NCBI RefSeq assembly: GCF_051400755.1
Contig: NZ_JBLFFL010000004.1
Location: forward strand, 124,001-188,000
Reading direction: 5' to 3'
DNA from: Parapedobacter sp051400755
GTDB taxonomy: Bacteria > Bacteroidota > Bacteroidia > Sphingobacteriales > Sphingobacteriaceae
DNA length: 64,000 nt
Made by a program: the position numbers and the translations under genes. The notes beneath the pieces are model-generated. The model did not search any database, had not been told where the DNA came from, and saw only the letters and a list, made by a program, of their open reading frames with translations. Shown piece after piece: positions 6,214-14,530 of the stretch (positions are counted from its first letter, which is position 1; every line of letters begins with the position of its first letter).

Positions 6214-9200
6214 ATGACCAAAACCATAAACCAAATTGACCTACGCAAAGCTATAAACCCGGCATACAAAAAATTCAAACCACTGCGGAGAGCCATCGAG
6301 GACTTCATTATCAAACTCGATAAATGCATTACCGCCATCAAAATCATCGACGAGAAAAACGAAAGCGAAGAACACCTTAAGTCGCCAATCAAGCGGTTTC
6401 TGGAAGATACGTTTTACGGTAAACATGAAATCAACACTAAAGGTCGCATCGACCTAGCCATCTACCTGGGCAAAGATGCCAATACCGATGCAGGGGTTGT
6501 CATCGAAGCAAAGCGTCCAAGTAATAGAGCTGAATTTCCGACCCCAAATAACCTGAATAGAAAAGGTTTACAGGAATTACTTTTGTATTACCTACGCGAA
6601 CGCATCAACCTGAAAAACAACAATATTAAGCATCTTATTATTACCAATGGGATGGAATGGTTCTTTTTCAAAGGCGAAGATTTTTACGAGTTGTTCTACA
6701 AGAATAAATCCTTGGTAAAAGAATATGAACGATTTCGTGATGGCTTAAAAGATACCTCGAAGAATGAGCTTTTTTACAAAGAGATAGCCTCGAAATATAT
6801 CGAGATAGTAAAAGATAAGCTTCCCTTCGTACACGTAGATTTCCGGAATAGAAATATCATTGAAATCCGGGAGCGGGAATTGGTGAATATTTACAAACTA
6901 TTCTCAGATGTACACCTATTGGGCAAAAGCTTTGGAAACGATAGCAACCAGCTCAACAAAGAGTTCTACAACGAGCTACTGCATATTATCGGCCTTGAAG
7001 AGGTTAAAGAGAATTCTAAGCGCGTTATCCAACGAAAGAAAAATGAAGAAAGGGATTATGGTTCTTTAATTGAAAATACAATTTTCACACTGGAAGACAA
7101 GGACTATTTGAACCGCGTTAGGGATGTCCAGAATGACGAAAACAAGTCATTCACAATAGGCTTAGAATTATGCCTCACTTGGGTAAACCGTATCCTGTTT
7201 CTCAAACTATTGGAGTCGCAATTGCTGACTTACAACAATAACCTTACCGACTTCAAATTTTTGAATGTCGATTTCATAAAAGGATTTGACGAGCTCAACG
7301 ACTTGTTTTTCTCGGCTCTGGCGAAGCCTGCTAGCGAGCGACACCAAAAGTATGCTGGAAAATTTAACCATATCCCCTACCTGAATAGTAGCCTATTCGA
7401 GCATACTAACTTGGAGAGCATTACATTTGACATCACAGCCTTGAAGGACGAGCAAATGGAGGTGTACGCTTCTACAATTCTCAAAGATAGCTCCGACCGC
7501 AAATTCAAAGGCAAACTCAACACGCTTGAATACCTTTTTCGATTCTTGGACGCCTATGATTTCTCGACCGAAGCGGGCGCGGAGATCGATGACAAACAGG
7601 ATAGAAAGACCCTGATCAACGCATCAGTCCTGGGGCTAATCTTCGAAAAAATAAACGGTTACAAGGATGGGTCATTCTATACACCGGGCGCCATCACCAT
7701 GTTTATGTGTCGGGAGACGCTACGTAAAATCGTTGTCCAGAAATTCAAAGAATCTGAAAACGAAAACATCAACGATTTTGATGATGTGAAATCGTACTGC
7801 GCACGTTTCTTCAAAAAAGAAGACGTTCGCCGCTTCAACGAAATCATAAACTCCATCAAGGTGTGCGATCCTTCCGTGGGTTCGGGGCATTTCCTGGTTT
7901 CCGCATTGAATGAATTGATCGCCATTAAAAGCGAACTCGGAATATTGATTGATGAGCAGGGTCGGCAGCTACCCTGCGAAGTAACTATCGAAAACGACGA
8001 ACTGTACATCCTGGATGCGCACGGAGAACTGTTTGAATATCAACGAGAATACCCTAATAGTCTGCGTCTGCAAAAAGCAATCTTCCACGAAAAACAGACT
8101 ATAATTGAAAACTGCCTTTTTGGTGTGGATATCAATCCGAACTCGGTTAATATCTGTCGATTGCGCCTATGGATCGAACTCCTTAAGCATGCCTATTATA
8201 CCGGCGATGGCGAGCTGCAGACCTTACCCAACATCGATATCAACATTAAGCATGGCAACTCTTTGGTCCATCGATTCGCACTCGAGGATAGCCTGAAGGC
8301 CGCTTTTAAGAATAAGGAAATCAACCATTCCATAGAGGAATATAAATTAGCGGTCAACGAATATAAAGAGACAAACTCAAAAAACAAGAAACGGGCAATA
8401 CAAGATATTATTGACTCCATCAAGAACAATTTCCAATCTACCCTCGATAAAAAAGTCATTGAGGAAATACAGAAAAGCAAAGGCAAATTTGAGCAGGAGG
8501 AACTACGACAACAAAACCTGCTGCTATTTGGCGAAAAGCTAAGCAAAGCCGATAAAGAAAATCTTAAAAAGCTTAAAACAAAGGCAGAAAAAGCCCAGAA
8601 AACAAAAGACGAAATCTTGAATAATGCCAGTTTCAAGAATGCATTTGAATGGCGTTTTGAGTTTCCAGAAGTACTTGACGACGAGGGGAATTACATCGGC
8701 TTCGATGCATTGATCGGCAATCCCCCGTATATCCAATTGCAAAAGATGGGCTCCGAGAGCGAAGTGTTGCTAAAGATGAACTATGAAACTTATGCCAAGA
8801 CCGGAGACATCTATAGCTTGTTTTATGAGCTTGGTTTTCGTATTCTACGCTCTAAAGGATTACTTACTTTCATTACGTCGAGCAAATGGATGCGCGCCGC
8901 CTATGGAGAAAGTCTCCGCAGATTCTTTGCGGAGAAAACAAACCCAATGATCTTGATTGATTTTGGTGGTGCGCAAATCTTTGATACTGCCACCGTTGAC
9001 ACGAACATATTGATGTTTGCCAAGGATAAAAATAGACAACAAACACAAGCTTGCATTATCAAAGAAAAGGTGTTAAATAATTTGAGCGTTTTTTTTAGGC
9101 AACACCTGACATTGGCCGAGTTCAACAATTCAGATAGTTGGGTGATCTTCTCTTCTATTGAGAAGAGTATAAAGGAAAAAATCGAGCGTATCGGAACACC

Positions 9201-9960
9201 GTTAAAAGATTGGAACATCCAAATCAATTACGGCATAAAAACAGGTTATAACGAAGCCTTTATCATTGACGGTGCAAAACGTAAAGAACTGATCGAACAA
9301 GACCCTAAAAGTGATGAAATTATACGACCCATTTTACGTGGCAGGGATATAAAAAGATATGGGTATGACTTTGCGGATTTGTGGTTAATAAATGCCCATA
9401 ATGGCATTAAGGACAAAGGTGTAAAACCAATAGATATAACGAGTTATCCAGCAATTAAAAGACACCTTGACCAATTCTACCTGAAATTAGAAAAACGGAC
9501 TGACAGAGGAGATACTCCATACAATCTGAGGAATTGTGCTTATACGGAGGATTTTTATAAACAGAAAATTATATGGGGTGAAATTTCTGATCGCACGAAA
9601 TTTTCAATAGAATTGGAGGGAAAATATTTCAATGAAGCTACCACTTTTCTCATGGTTGGTGAATCCATACTCTATTTGGTAGGCTATTTGAATTCGAAAC
9701 TTTCGGAATATTTCTTTTCCAAAATTGGCACGACAACAGGAGTCGGTACAGTACGATGGAAAAAATTTACTATTGAGCAACTTATTGTGCCCAGACTGAG
9801 TTTAGAAAAACAGTTAGAATATGAAAGTATAGTCTTAAAAATCATTGACTGCATTGAAAATAAACGTAGCTATAAAGATCTTTCTAGTGAAATTGACCAC
9901 TTAATTTACAAGGAATTTCAGCTTAGTTCGGATGAGATAAAATTTATTGAGCTTCAATGA
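6214..9960 (+). CDS. Type IIG restriction-modification enzyme (Eco57I-like nuclease-methylase-TRD), expressed specificity state
   Basis: 1248 aa, single-chain. Residues ~70-101: PD-(D/E)XK-type nuclease (GRIDLAIYL, D80; VVIEAKRP, E98/K100). Residues ~550-840: N6-adenine methyltransferase with SAM motif I DPSVGSGHFL (~552-561) and catalytic NPPY (~835-838). Residues ~958-1248: TaqI-C-like target-recognition domain, which has a second, different copy lying inverted just downstream. Such enzymes cut and methylate DNA at one recognised sequence; the C-terminal domain sets that sequence. Start ATG 6214; the gene is transcribed divergently from the HipA-like gene. A 19-bp repeat lies in-frame at codons 957-963, exactly where the recognition domain starts. 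Confidence 0.9.
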   Translation: MTKTINQIDLRKAINPAYKKFKPLRRAIEDFIIKLDKCITAIKIIDEKNESEEHLKSPIKRFLEDTFYGKHEINTKGRIDLAIYLGKDANTDAGVVIEAKRPSNRAEFPTPNNLNRKGLQELLLYYLRERINLKNNNIKHLIITNGMEWFFFKGEDFYELFYKNKSLVKEYERFRDGLKDTSKNELFYKEIASKYIEIVKDKLPFVHVDFRNRNIIEIRERELVNIYKLFSDVHLLGKSFGNDSNQLNKEFYNELLHIIGLEEVKENSKRVIQRKKNEERDYGSLIENTIFTLEDKDYLNRVRDVQNDENKSFTIGLELCLTWVNRILFLKLLESQLLTYNNNLTDFKFLNVDFIKGFDELNDLFFSALAKPASERHQKYAGKFNHIPYLNSSLFEHTNLESITFDITALKDEQMEVYASTILKDSSDRKFKGKLNTLEYLFRFLDAYDFSTEAGAEIDDKQDRKTLINASVLGLIFEKINGYKDGSFYTPGAITMFMCRETLRKIVVQKFKESENENINDFDDVKSYCARFFKKEDVRRFNEIINSIKVCDPSVGSGHFLVSALNELIAIKSELGILIDEQGRQLPCEVTIENDELYILDAHGELFEYQREYPNSLRLQKAIFHEKQTIIENCLFGVDINPNSVNICRLRLWIELLKHAYYTGDGELQTLPNIDINIKHGNSLVHRFALEDSLKAAFKNKEINHSIEEYKLAVNEYKETNSKNKKRAIQDIIDSIKNNFQSTLDKKVIEEIQKSKGKFEQEELRQQNLLLFGEKLSKADKENLKKLKTKAEKAQKTKDEILNNASFKNAFEWRFEFPEVLDDEGNYIGFDALIGNPPYIQLQKMGSESEVLLKMNYETYAKTGDIYSLFYELGFRILRSKGLLTFITSSKWMRAAYGESLRRFFAEKTNPMILIDFGGAQIFDTATVDTNILMFAKDKNRQQTQACIIKEKVLNNLSVFFRQHLTLAEFNNSDSWVIFSSIEKSIKEKIERIGTPLKDWNIQINYGIKTGYNEAFIIDGAKRKELIEQDPKSDEIIRPILRGRDIKRYGYDFADLWLINAHNGIKDKGVKPIDITSYPAIKRHLDQFYLKLEKRTDRGDTPYNLRNCAYTEDFYKQKIIWGEISDRTKFSIELEGKYFNEATTFLMVGESILYLVGYLNSKLSEYFFSKIGTTTGVGTVRWKKFTIEQLIVPRLSLEKQLEYESIVLKIIDCIENKRSYKDLSSEIDHLIYKEFQLSSDEIKFIELQ
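9084..9102 (+). repeat. Left inverted repeat of the invertible recognition-domain segment
   Basis: GAGCGTTTTTTTTAGGCAA, inside the type IIG gene, where the codons read S-V-F-F-R-Q. The same sequence with one change (G to A at position 5) occurs inverted at 10787-10805. Homology between the two recognition domains begins here and ends at their stop codons, so this is the likely crossover site. Confidence 0.8.
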
Positions 9961-10741
9961 ATTTGATTTCTTCTACTGTAAGCCCGCAAACTTCGTAAAC
10001 TAAGGTATCGATTTTAGTTTTATCTATCGATCCTTCTATTAGTTGGGGCAATAGCTGTATGAATTCTTGCTCTGGCCCTTCTTCTATAACCGGAACAGGT
10101 AACTGCTCTATTGTGAATTTAGACCATTGGAGAGTTCCAACCCCAGTAGTCGTAGCAATTTTAGAAAATAAGTACTCGGCCAAGCGAGAATTCAGAAAAG
10201 ATACTAAATATTCAAGTTTGGGGCCAGTTAGTAGGTAACATTTATTGTTTACAAAATACTTGTCGTTATCATCTAAAGCAAAATTCGCATTATCGGAAAT
10301 TTCTCCCCAAACTATTTTTTGACGATAAAAATCCTCCCAATAATTTATACTATCTTGTGTTTCAAACCACTGATTATTAGTCTTTTTTCGAGCACCTTTA
10401 TCGCCATTCTGCTTAAGTCTATCGTATCCGAACGACATAAGGTGTTGTTTTATAGCAGGATACCGCTCAATATCTACCCTTAGACTTGGAAACGTCGTAA
10501 TCAGATGTAAATCAGCAAATTCATATGAATATCGTTTGATATCGCGTCCCCTCAATAAGGGTCGTATAATTTCATCTGATTTAGGATCCTTGTCTATAAG
10601 TTCCTGCCGCTTCTTTCCATCGATGATAAATGCTTCATTGTACCCTGTTAAAATACCCCTGTAAATGTTGATATCCCAGTCTTTAAGTGGCGTTCCGATA
10701 GCTTCAATTTTTGCTTTGATACATTGCTCTATCCCACTCAA
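9944..10741 (-). CDS. Silent alternative target-recognition domain of the type IIG enzyme
   Basis: 265 codons from a TTG at 10741; homologous coding sequence continues upstream in frame to the repeat at 10804 (FFRQSASICQFPIDSSWVIL). It aligns with residues ~958-1248 of the type IIG enzyme: IGTPLKDWDIN, GYNEAFIIDGKKRQELI, SDEIIRPLLRGRDIKRY, KIATTTGVGTLQWSKFTIEQ and EEIKFIEAQ are near-matches, while the middle (residues ~80-150) differs strongly, as expected for a different DNA specificity. There is no ATG, ribosome site or promoter, and a stop lies upstream, so it looks like a stored cassette rather than an expressed gene. The frame is fully intact, which argues against decay. Confidence 0.85.
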   Translation of the reverse strand: MSGIEQCIKAKIEAIGTPLKDWDINIYRGILTGYNEAFIIDGKKRQELIDKDPKSDEIIRPLLRGRDIKRYSYEFADLHLITTFPSLRVDIERYPAIKQHLMSFGYDRLKQNGDKGARKKTNNQWFETQDSINYWEDFYRQKIVWGEISDNANFALDDNDKYFVNNKCYLLTGPKLEYLVSFLNSRLAEYLFSKIATTTGVGTLQWSKFTIEQLPVPVIEEGPEQEFIQLLPQLIEGSIDKTKIDTLVYEVCGLTVEEIKFIEAQ

Positions 10742-10786
10742 AATTACCCAGCTCGAATCGATTGGAAACTGGCAAATAGAAGCCGA

Positions 10787-10805
10787 TTGCCTAAAAAAAA
10801 TGCTC
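10787..10805 (-). repeat. Right inverted repeat of the invertible segment
   Basis: On the minus strand this reads GAGCATTTTTTTTAGGCAA, 18 of 19 matching the repeat at 9084-9102. It marks the start of homology of the silent recognition domain and lies 92 bases before the invertase gene. Confidence 0.8.
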
Positions 10806-10897
10806 GTTTTTGTGCCACAAAAAAGCTTTGTTTTATTTTAGTCCACTCACGTATAATTTAAACCAGTATTGTATAACATTTTTAGACAGATTTAGCT

Positions 10898-11518
10898 ATG
10901 ATTTACGGTTACATTCGGGTAAGCACAGACAAGCAAACAGTAGAAAACCAGCGATTTGAAATCAATGATTTTTGTGGACGAAGCAAGGTAGTGGTCAACC
11001 GATGGATTGAGGAAACCATCTCAGGCTCAAAAAATGTAGAAGATCGAAAGCTTGGACGGCTGCTAAAACGCATGAAAAAGGGAGACATATTGATCTGCTC
11101 CGAATTGTCGCGCTTGGGCAGGAATCTATTGATGATAATGGGTGTCTTAAATGAATGCATGAACCGTGATATTCTCGTTTGGACAATCAAGGACAACTAT
11201 AGACTTGGCAGCGATATCAATTCCAAGGTACTGGCATTCGCCTTTGGTCTATCCGCAGAAATTGAACGTAATCTTATTTCTCAAAGAACCAAGGAAGCAT
11301 TAGCCCGGAAACGTGCTGAAGGCGTCGTGCTTGGCCGCCCAATAGGCCGAAAAAACACCAAATTGAAGTTGACGGGCCAAGAAAAGAAAATTCAAGAATT
11401 GCTCGACAAGCAAGTGTCATATTCCGCCATCGGACGTATCCTAGGGGTTCATCGTCTGACGGTATCCAACTTTGTCAAAAGTAATCCTAACTCATTACGG
11501 GTAAGACTTTTCAACTGA
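10898..11518 (+). CDS. Serine site-specific recombinase, Mpi invertase family
   Basis: 206 aa. N-terminal resolvase/invertase domain (residues 1-~140) with catalytic Ser in IYGYIRVSTDKQTVENQRF, arginines in SELSRLGRN and the long E-helix AFAFGLSAEIERNLISQRTKEAL; C-terminal helix-turn-helix (residues ~165-200, YSAIGRILGVHRLTVSNFVK). The start and block order strongly resemble the Bacteroides Mpi 'master DNA invertase'. Small serine invertases flip DNA between inverted sites through double-strand cuts. It sits beside the predicted invertible segment and is most likely its recombinase. There is no transposase nearby, so it is unlikely to be a transposon resolvase. Confidence 0.9.
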   Translation: MIYGYIRVSTDKQTVENQRFEINDFCGRSKVVVNRWIEETISGSKNVEDRKLGRLLKRMKKGDILICSELSRLGRNLLMIMGVLNECMNRDILVWTIKDNYRLGSDINSKVLAFAFGLSAEIERNLISQRTKEALARKRAEGVVLGRPIGRKNTKLKLTGQEKKIQELLDKQVSYSAIGRILGVHRLTVSNFVKSNPNSLRVRLFN

Positions 11519-11730
11519 TAGCTTATCGGTAAACATAAGCAAATCGCCCTACGGCTCCATTGAACACTGAGTGACTGTCAGCCCCGGGTTCTCGCTGATT
11601 ATGCAGAATCGGCAACTTTCACTCAATGCTCTAATAATTTTATCCAAAATGTGCTATCTTACCATTCGTTATGTTTTTTTAATTCCATAAAGATGCAAAT
11701 TCCTTAGCTTTGATCAATCATTAGAACACC

Positions 11731-12642
11731 ATGCCATTATTCACCATTAACCAAGGGAAAGCCGAAGAGCTCGGAGAAAAGCCATTCAAACTGGAAAAAG
11801 ATATCCAACAGGTGTTTGAGGATAATCTCGACACGTTTATGGGATTAAGGCTTGTAAAGTCGGAGTTTTCGGTCAAAAACCGACGTATCGACACGCTGGC
11901 TTTTGACCCGGACGCTTGCGCATTTATCATTATCGAGTATAAACGAGATAAGAGCAACAGCGTGGTGGACCAGGGCATCGCCTACCTGAACCTGATGTTG
12001 GAAAACAAAGCGGAATTTATCGTTGAATACAACGAGAGCCTAAAGGCCAATATGACTCGCAGCGAGATTGATTGGAGCCAAACGCGGGTGGCCTTTGTCG
12101 CGTCCTCATTTACAGAAAATCAGAAACAGGCCACTAACTTTAAAGACCTGGCCATAGAGCTATGGGAAGTGAAGCGTTTTGAAAACAGTACGCTACTAGT
12201 CAATGTGGTCCGTAAATCGGCTTCTGCTCCGAGCATCAAACAGCTGGCTCCGCAAAGCGATTCGCTGGCACAGGTAAGCAAGGAAATTAAGGAATACACC
12301 GAAAAAGACCACTACGAACGCAGCTCGGAGGAAATGGTTGAGCTATATCAGCGCTTTAAAGAAGCCATACTAAACCTTGCTGACAATATCGATATCAAAC
12401 CGAAAAAGCTAGAGATAGGATTTACACATAACGGTAAAATATTTAGCGATATCTGCTTACTTAAAGGTTCACTCAAAATCTGGATTAACCTCAAGCGAGG
12501 CCAGCTCGATGATCCTCGGAAAATTGTCGTCGACGTTTCCTCAACCGGACACTGGGGTAATGGTGATTATCAAATCCAGGTGTCGGATGATAAGCACTTG
12601 GAGTATATCATGAGTTTGGTGAAGCAAAGCATAAAAGGGTGA
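11731..12642 (+). CDS. DUF5655 protein with PD-(D/E)XK nuclease-like domain
   Basis: 303 aa, start ATG 11731. N-terminal half: a nuclease-like core with FSVKNRRIDTLAFDPDACAF then IIIEYKRDK (the D and the E-x-K of a PD-(D/E)XK active site), then VVDQGIAYLNLML. C-terminal third: DUF5655 domain (LEIGFTHNGKIFSDICLLKG through GHWGNGDYQIQVSD). Related proteins are found scattered and in restriction or defence neighbourhoods; the substrate is unknown. It follows the invertase gene after 212 bases and may be a separate island cargo gene. Confidence 0.8.
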   Translation: MPLFTINQGKAEELGEKPFKLEKDIQQVFEDNLDTFMGLRLVKSEFSVKNRRIDTLAFDPDACAFIIIEYKRDKSNSVVDQGIAYLNLMLENKAEFIVEYNESLKANMTRSEIDWSQTRVAFVASSFTENQKQATNFKDLAIELWEVKRFENSTLLVNVVRKSASAPSIKQLAPQSDSLAQVSKEIKEYTEKDHYERSSEEMVELYQRFKEAILNLADNIDIKPKKLEIGFTHNGKIFSDICLLKGSLKIWINLKRGQLDDPRKIVVDVSSTGHWGNGDYQIQVSDDKHLEYIMSLVKQSIKG

Positions 12643-12737
12643 TGAGCAACGAAGAAGCCAAGATGACCCAAAAGGATTTTTTAGTATCCAAACAGCCGAA
12701 GCGCGACAAGATACGTGATAAAAAATGTTGTCCTCTT

Positions 12738-13289
12738 TTAGATATGAATGGTTCGCAGGTTGGATTCCATCACATTGGATTGATATGCCATTTCAAACAC
12801 AGCCTTTTTATAATCGGTATCTAAGAGCTCGGTGAAATCAATCAGCGCTCCTGAAGTTTTCCTTCTTCGGCTCCAAAGTGTGTCTTCATTTATCAGAACT
12901 TCAATCAGTTCCTCGTCAAGATATCGTCCATAGTCATTGACAATATCCTGTAAAATATCGATGTCGCAGTCTGAAAATTCATCGTCAATAAACGTTCTGA
13001 TAGGTGGCTTTAACAATTGCCATCGGAGTGAACGCACCAATGTAGGGCCGTTTATCTCGGCCCTGTAAGATAGCCACAATATCGGAGCTCCTGTTCTTCT
13101 AACCGCCCGTTCATCAGCCAGGCACAACAATATAGTTACTTTCTGCACACTCAGGGGCTGGATTCGCTCAGCTAAATATATAAGGGTATTTTCTACCTTC
13201 TGTTCAGCATACGTTTTAAGCATAGTCTGCAACAATAGGGTACGAATGTGCAGTGTATCTGCACAGGTTAGTATACCTATATCAATCAA
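12738..13289 (-). CDS. Panacea-like (SocA/DUF4065-type) protein
   Basis: The frame opens at 13289, but Met23 at 13223 (MLKTYAEQKVENTLIYLAER) is the more natural start, giving about 161 aa. The block KVTILLCLADERAVRRTGAP...LWLSYRAEINGPT resembles the Panacea fold ('KLLYfad......G.pi....Y.A...GPv'), a hyper-promiscuous antitoxin/adaptor domain. No clear toxin is adjacent on the same strand. Its 5' end abuts the remains of a WYL regulator, marking the probable right edge of the island. Confidence 0.5.
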   Translation of the reverse strand: MIDIGILTCADTLHIRTLLLQTMLKTYAEQKVENTLIYLAERIQPLSVQKVTILLCLADERAVRRTGAPILWLSYRAEINGPTLVRSLRWQLLKPPIRTFIDDEFSDCDIDILQDIVNDYGRYLDEELIEVLINEDTLWSRRRKTSGALIDFTELLDTDYKKAVFEMAYQSNVMESNLRTIHI

Positions 13290-13546
13290 CTTCGACCCGG
13301 TAGACTATTTTGAAGACATCATCGGTAAGCCGCATTGAAGAAAATACGTTGCAGCATATTGTGCTTTTCTTCAACAAAGACGCAGCGCCCTACGTGGTGT
13401 CCAAGCCATTGCATGGTTCGCAAAAACCGGTGTCAAAATCTGCCGACGGCGTAACGATTTCTATAGACGTGATCCCTAACTTTGAATTGGAGACGGTAAT
13501 ATTATCATACAATCAATTACTGGAATTGATAACCGTCGATAAATAG
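13270..13546 (+). pseudogene. C-terminal remnant of a WYL-domain transcriptional regulator
   Basis: The frame from 13270 reads SIPISINFDPVDYFEDIIG, the hinge typical of WYL regulators. It then hits a frameshift near 13325 (…IIG | VSRIEENTLQHIVLFF), and the second frame (13310-13546) continues with the WYL C-terminal extension: APYVVSKPLHGSQKP and VISIDV-like ISIDVIPNFELETVILSY. The DNA-binding and main WYL parts are missing, so it is a truncated, frameshifted relic. A reading of 13310-13546 as a separate 78-aa gene is possible but would have only a TTG start. Confidence 0.7.
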
Positions 13547-13602
13547 GTAAGGGGGAGACCAGGCAAAAGGGGATTAACGATAAGCCGATCAACCGTTCTT
13601 AT

Positions 13603-14040
13603 TTATGGTTTGTCTTTTTTATTCTTCAAGTAGATATAATACGCCACATAACCCAGTGATAAACTGAGGGTAATGGTGGCTACTGATAGCCAGCCAAATG
13701 GCAAGCGGCTGATCAAGGCAAAGGCGATAGCTGCGCTCAGTAACAGCAGGCACCACTTAACGGCATGATCCTTTTGTTCAATGCCTAAATTAAGCATTTT
13801 TTTAGCTTCATCACTTGTGATGCCCATCCGGATCATTTTGCTTTTCAGGCGGTAGTTAAGCAGTATGCGGACCAGGGTCAGCAGAAAGCTAGCAAAGATG
13901 TAAAATAAGATGATGATGATGATAGTACGTACGAATACCTCTGGGATATACATCCCATCGGCTAGCGTAAAGCCACTTCCATCTTTGTAAGCTGAGTATG
14001 GCTGCTGGTTTACGATATTTATGAATAGTGTCGGTTTCAT
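13603..14040 (-). CDS. DUF6249-like membrane protein of ECF module 1
   Basis: 145 aa with three hydrophobic segments (~37-60, ~92-112, ~115-135). It shares the core YRLKSKMIRMGITSDE ... KWCLLLL...AIAFALI with the protein at 43547-43897 (YRLRSRIVSSGLTDEK ... KWGILLL), so the two are paralogues in two sigma modules. Function unknown. It has its own ECF-type promoter match (14059-14084), separate from the sigma gene's. Confidence 0.7.
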   Translation of the reverse strand: MKPTLFINIVNQQPYSAYKDGSGFTLADGMYIPEVFVRTIIIIILFYIFASFLLTLVRILLNYRLKSKMIRMGITSDEAKKMLNLGIEQKDHAVKWCLLLLSAAIAFALISRLPFGWLSVATITLSLSLGYVAYYIYLKNKKDKP

Positions 14041-14058
14041 ATGTCTGTTATTTGATGA

Positions 14059-14084
14059 GACGGTTATGCTTAATTCAAGTTGCA
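14059..14084 (-). promoter_or_regulatory. ECF-type promoter of the DUF6249 gene
   Basis: Minus strand: TGCAACTT (14084-14077), 14 bases, CGTC (14062-14059), then 18 bases to the ATG at 14040. The same -35/-10-like pair appears before the sigma gene (15140-15166) and before the second DUF6249 gene (43487-43514). Confidence 0.6.
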
Positions 14085-14086
14085 GT

Positions 14087-14530
14087 TTATTCGCCGATAG
14101 CTTTTAATCGTTTGCGGTAGGTGTTTAGGATAGCTGCCAGCTGCATGAACAGCACCCCCGTGGCGAGCACCAGAGCCGCTGCAATTGCAAGAAGGGTGAT
14201 GCCTGTAAATGCCCAGCGCAGGGTTCCCCATAATGCGATGGTGGTTCCGGTGATTAGGGTAACTGCTGTAACTAGCGAGCCGTAGAAGTACCAATTTTCT
14301 TTTTTGTCAGTCCTGCTGTATTCAGGCAGCCGGTCAAGGATGAAAAGTTCGGTTTCGAGGTCGATTTGCGGCGTTTCAGTTTGCTGGATCTGGCGATATA
14401 GGGACTGGTAGGCGCTGATTTGCGCTTTACAGAAAGTGCAAGTGGAGAGGTGTGCCCAGTTTTTTTCATCTGTTATACCCAAGTATGCGTAATCTTGGAG
14501 TTCCTGCTCGGTTACGTGTTCGCTTGTCAT
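14087..14530 (-). CDS. Anti-sigma-factor-like membrane protein
   Basis: 147 aa. Residues ~27-36 hold a zinc-finger-like H-L-S-T-C-T-F-C motif (HxxxCxxC) typical of ZAS anti-sigma factors; two membrane segments follow (~84-105 and ~108-130). Its start (ATG 14530) overlaps the sigma gene's stop by 4 bases, so they are coupled. Predicted to hold the sigma factor at the inner membrane until an unknown signal releases it. Confidence 0.75.
   Translation of the reverse strand: MTSEHVTEQELQDYAYLGITDEKNWAHLSTCTFCKAQISAYQSLYRQIQQTETPQIDLETELFILDRLPEYSRTDKKENWYFYGSLVTAVTLITGTTIALWGTLRWAFTGITLLAIAAALVLATGVLFMQLAAILNTYRKRLKAIGE

Larger units (their letters stand above)
9084..10805. other. Predicted invertible DNA segment carrying two alternative recognition domains
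   Basis: A 1722-bp segment bounded by 19-bp inverted repeats. It contains the current recognition domain (plus strand, to 9960) and the silent one (minus strand, 9944-10804) in tail-to-tail arrangement with 17 bp of overlap at their stops. Recombination between the repeats would fuse the silent domain to the nuclease-methylase part in frame (codon AGC at 9085 against AGC at 10804), giving an enzyme of about 1243 aa. The invertase gene and its promoter are outside the segment, so their expression need not depend on orientation. Inversion itself is inferred. Confidence 0.8.

Noticed and set aside
9944..10804. Reading the silent recognition domain as an ordinary decayed duplicate
   Set aside because: The frame is intact from repeat to stop, and its middle diverges as specificity domains do; decay would have left stops or frameshifts.
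10898..11518. Reading the recombinase as a transposon resolvase
   Set aside because: No transposase or terminal repeats nearby; the sequence fits the Mpi invertase group and an inverted target is adjacent.
12642..12824. Small plus-strand frame overlapping the DUF5655 stop (TGATG) and the end of the Panacea-like gene
   Set aside because: Start position is suggestive of coupling, but the product resembles nothing and half of it is antisense to the Panacea-like gene.
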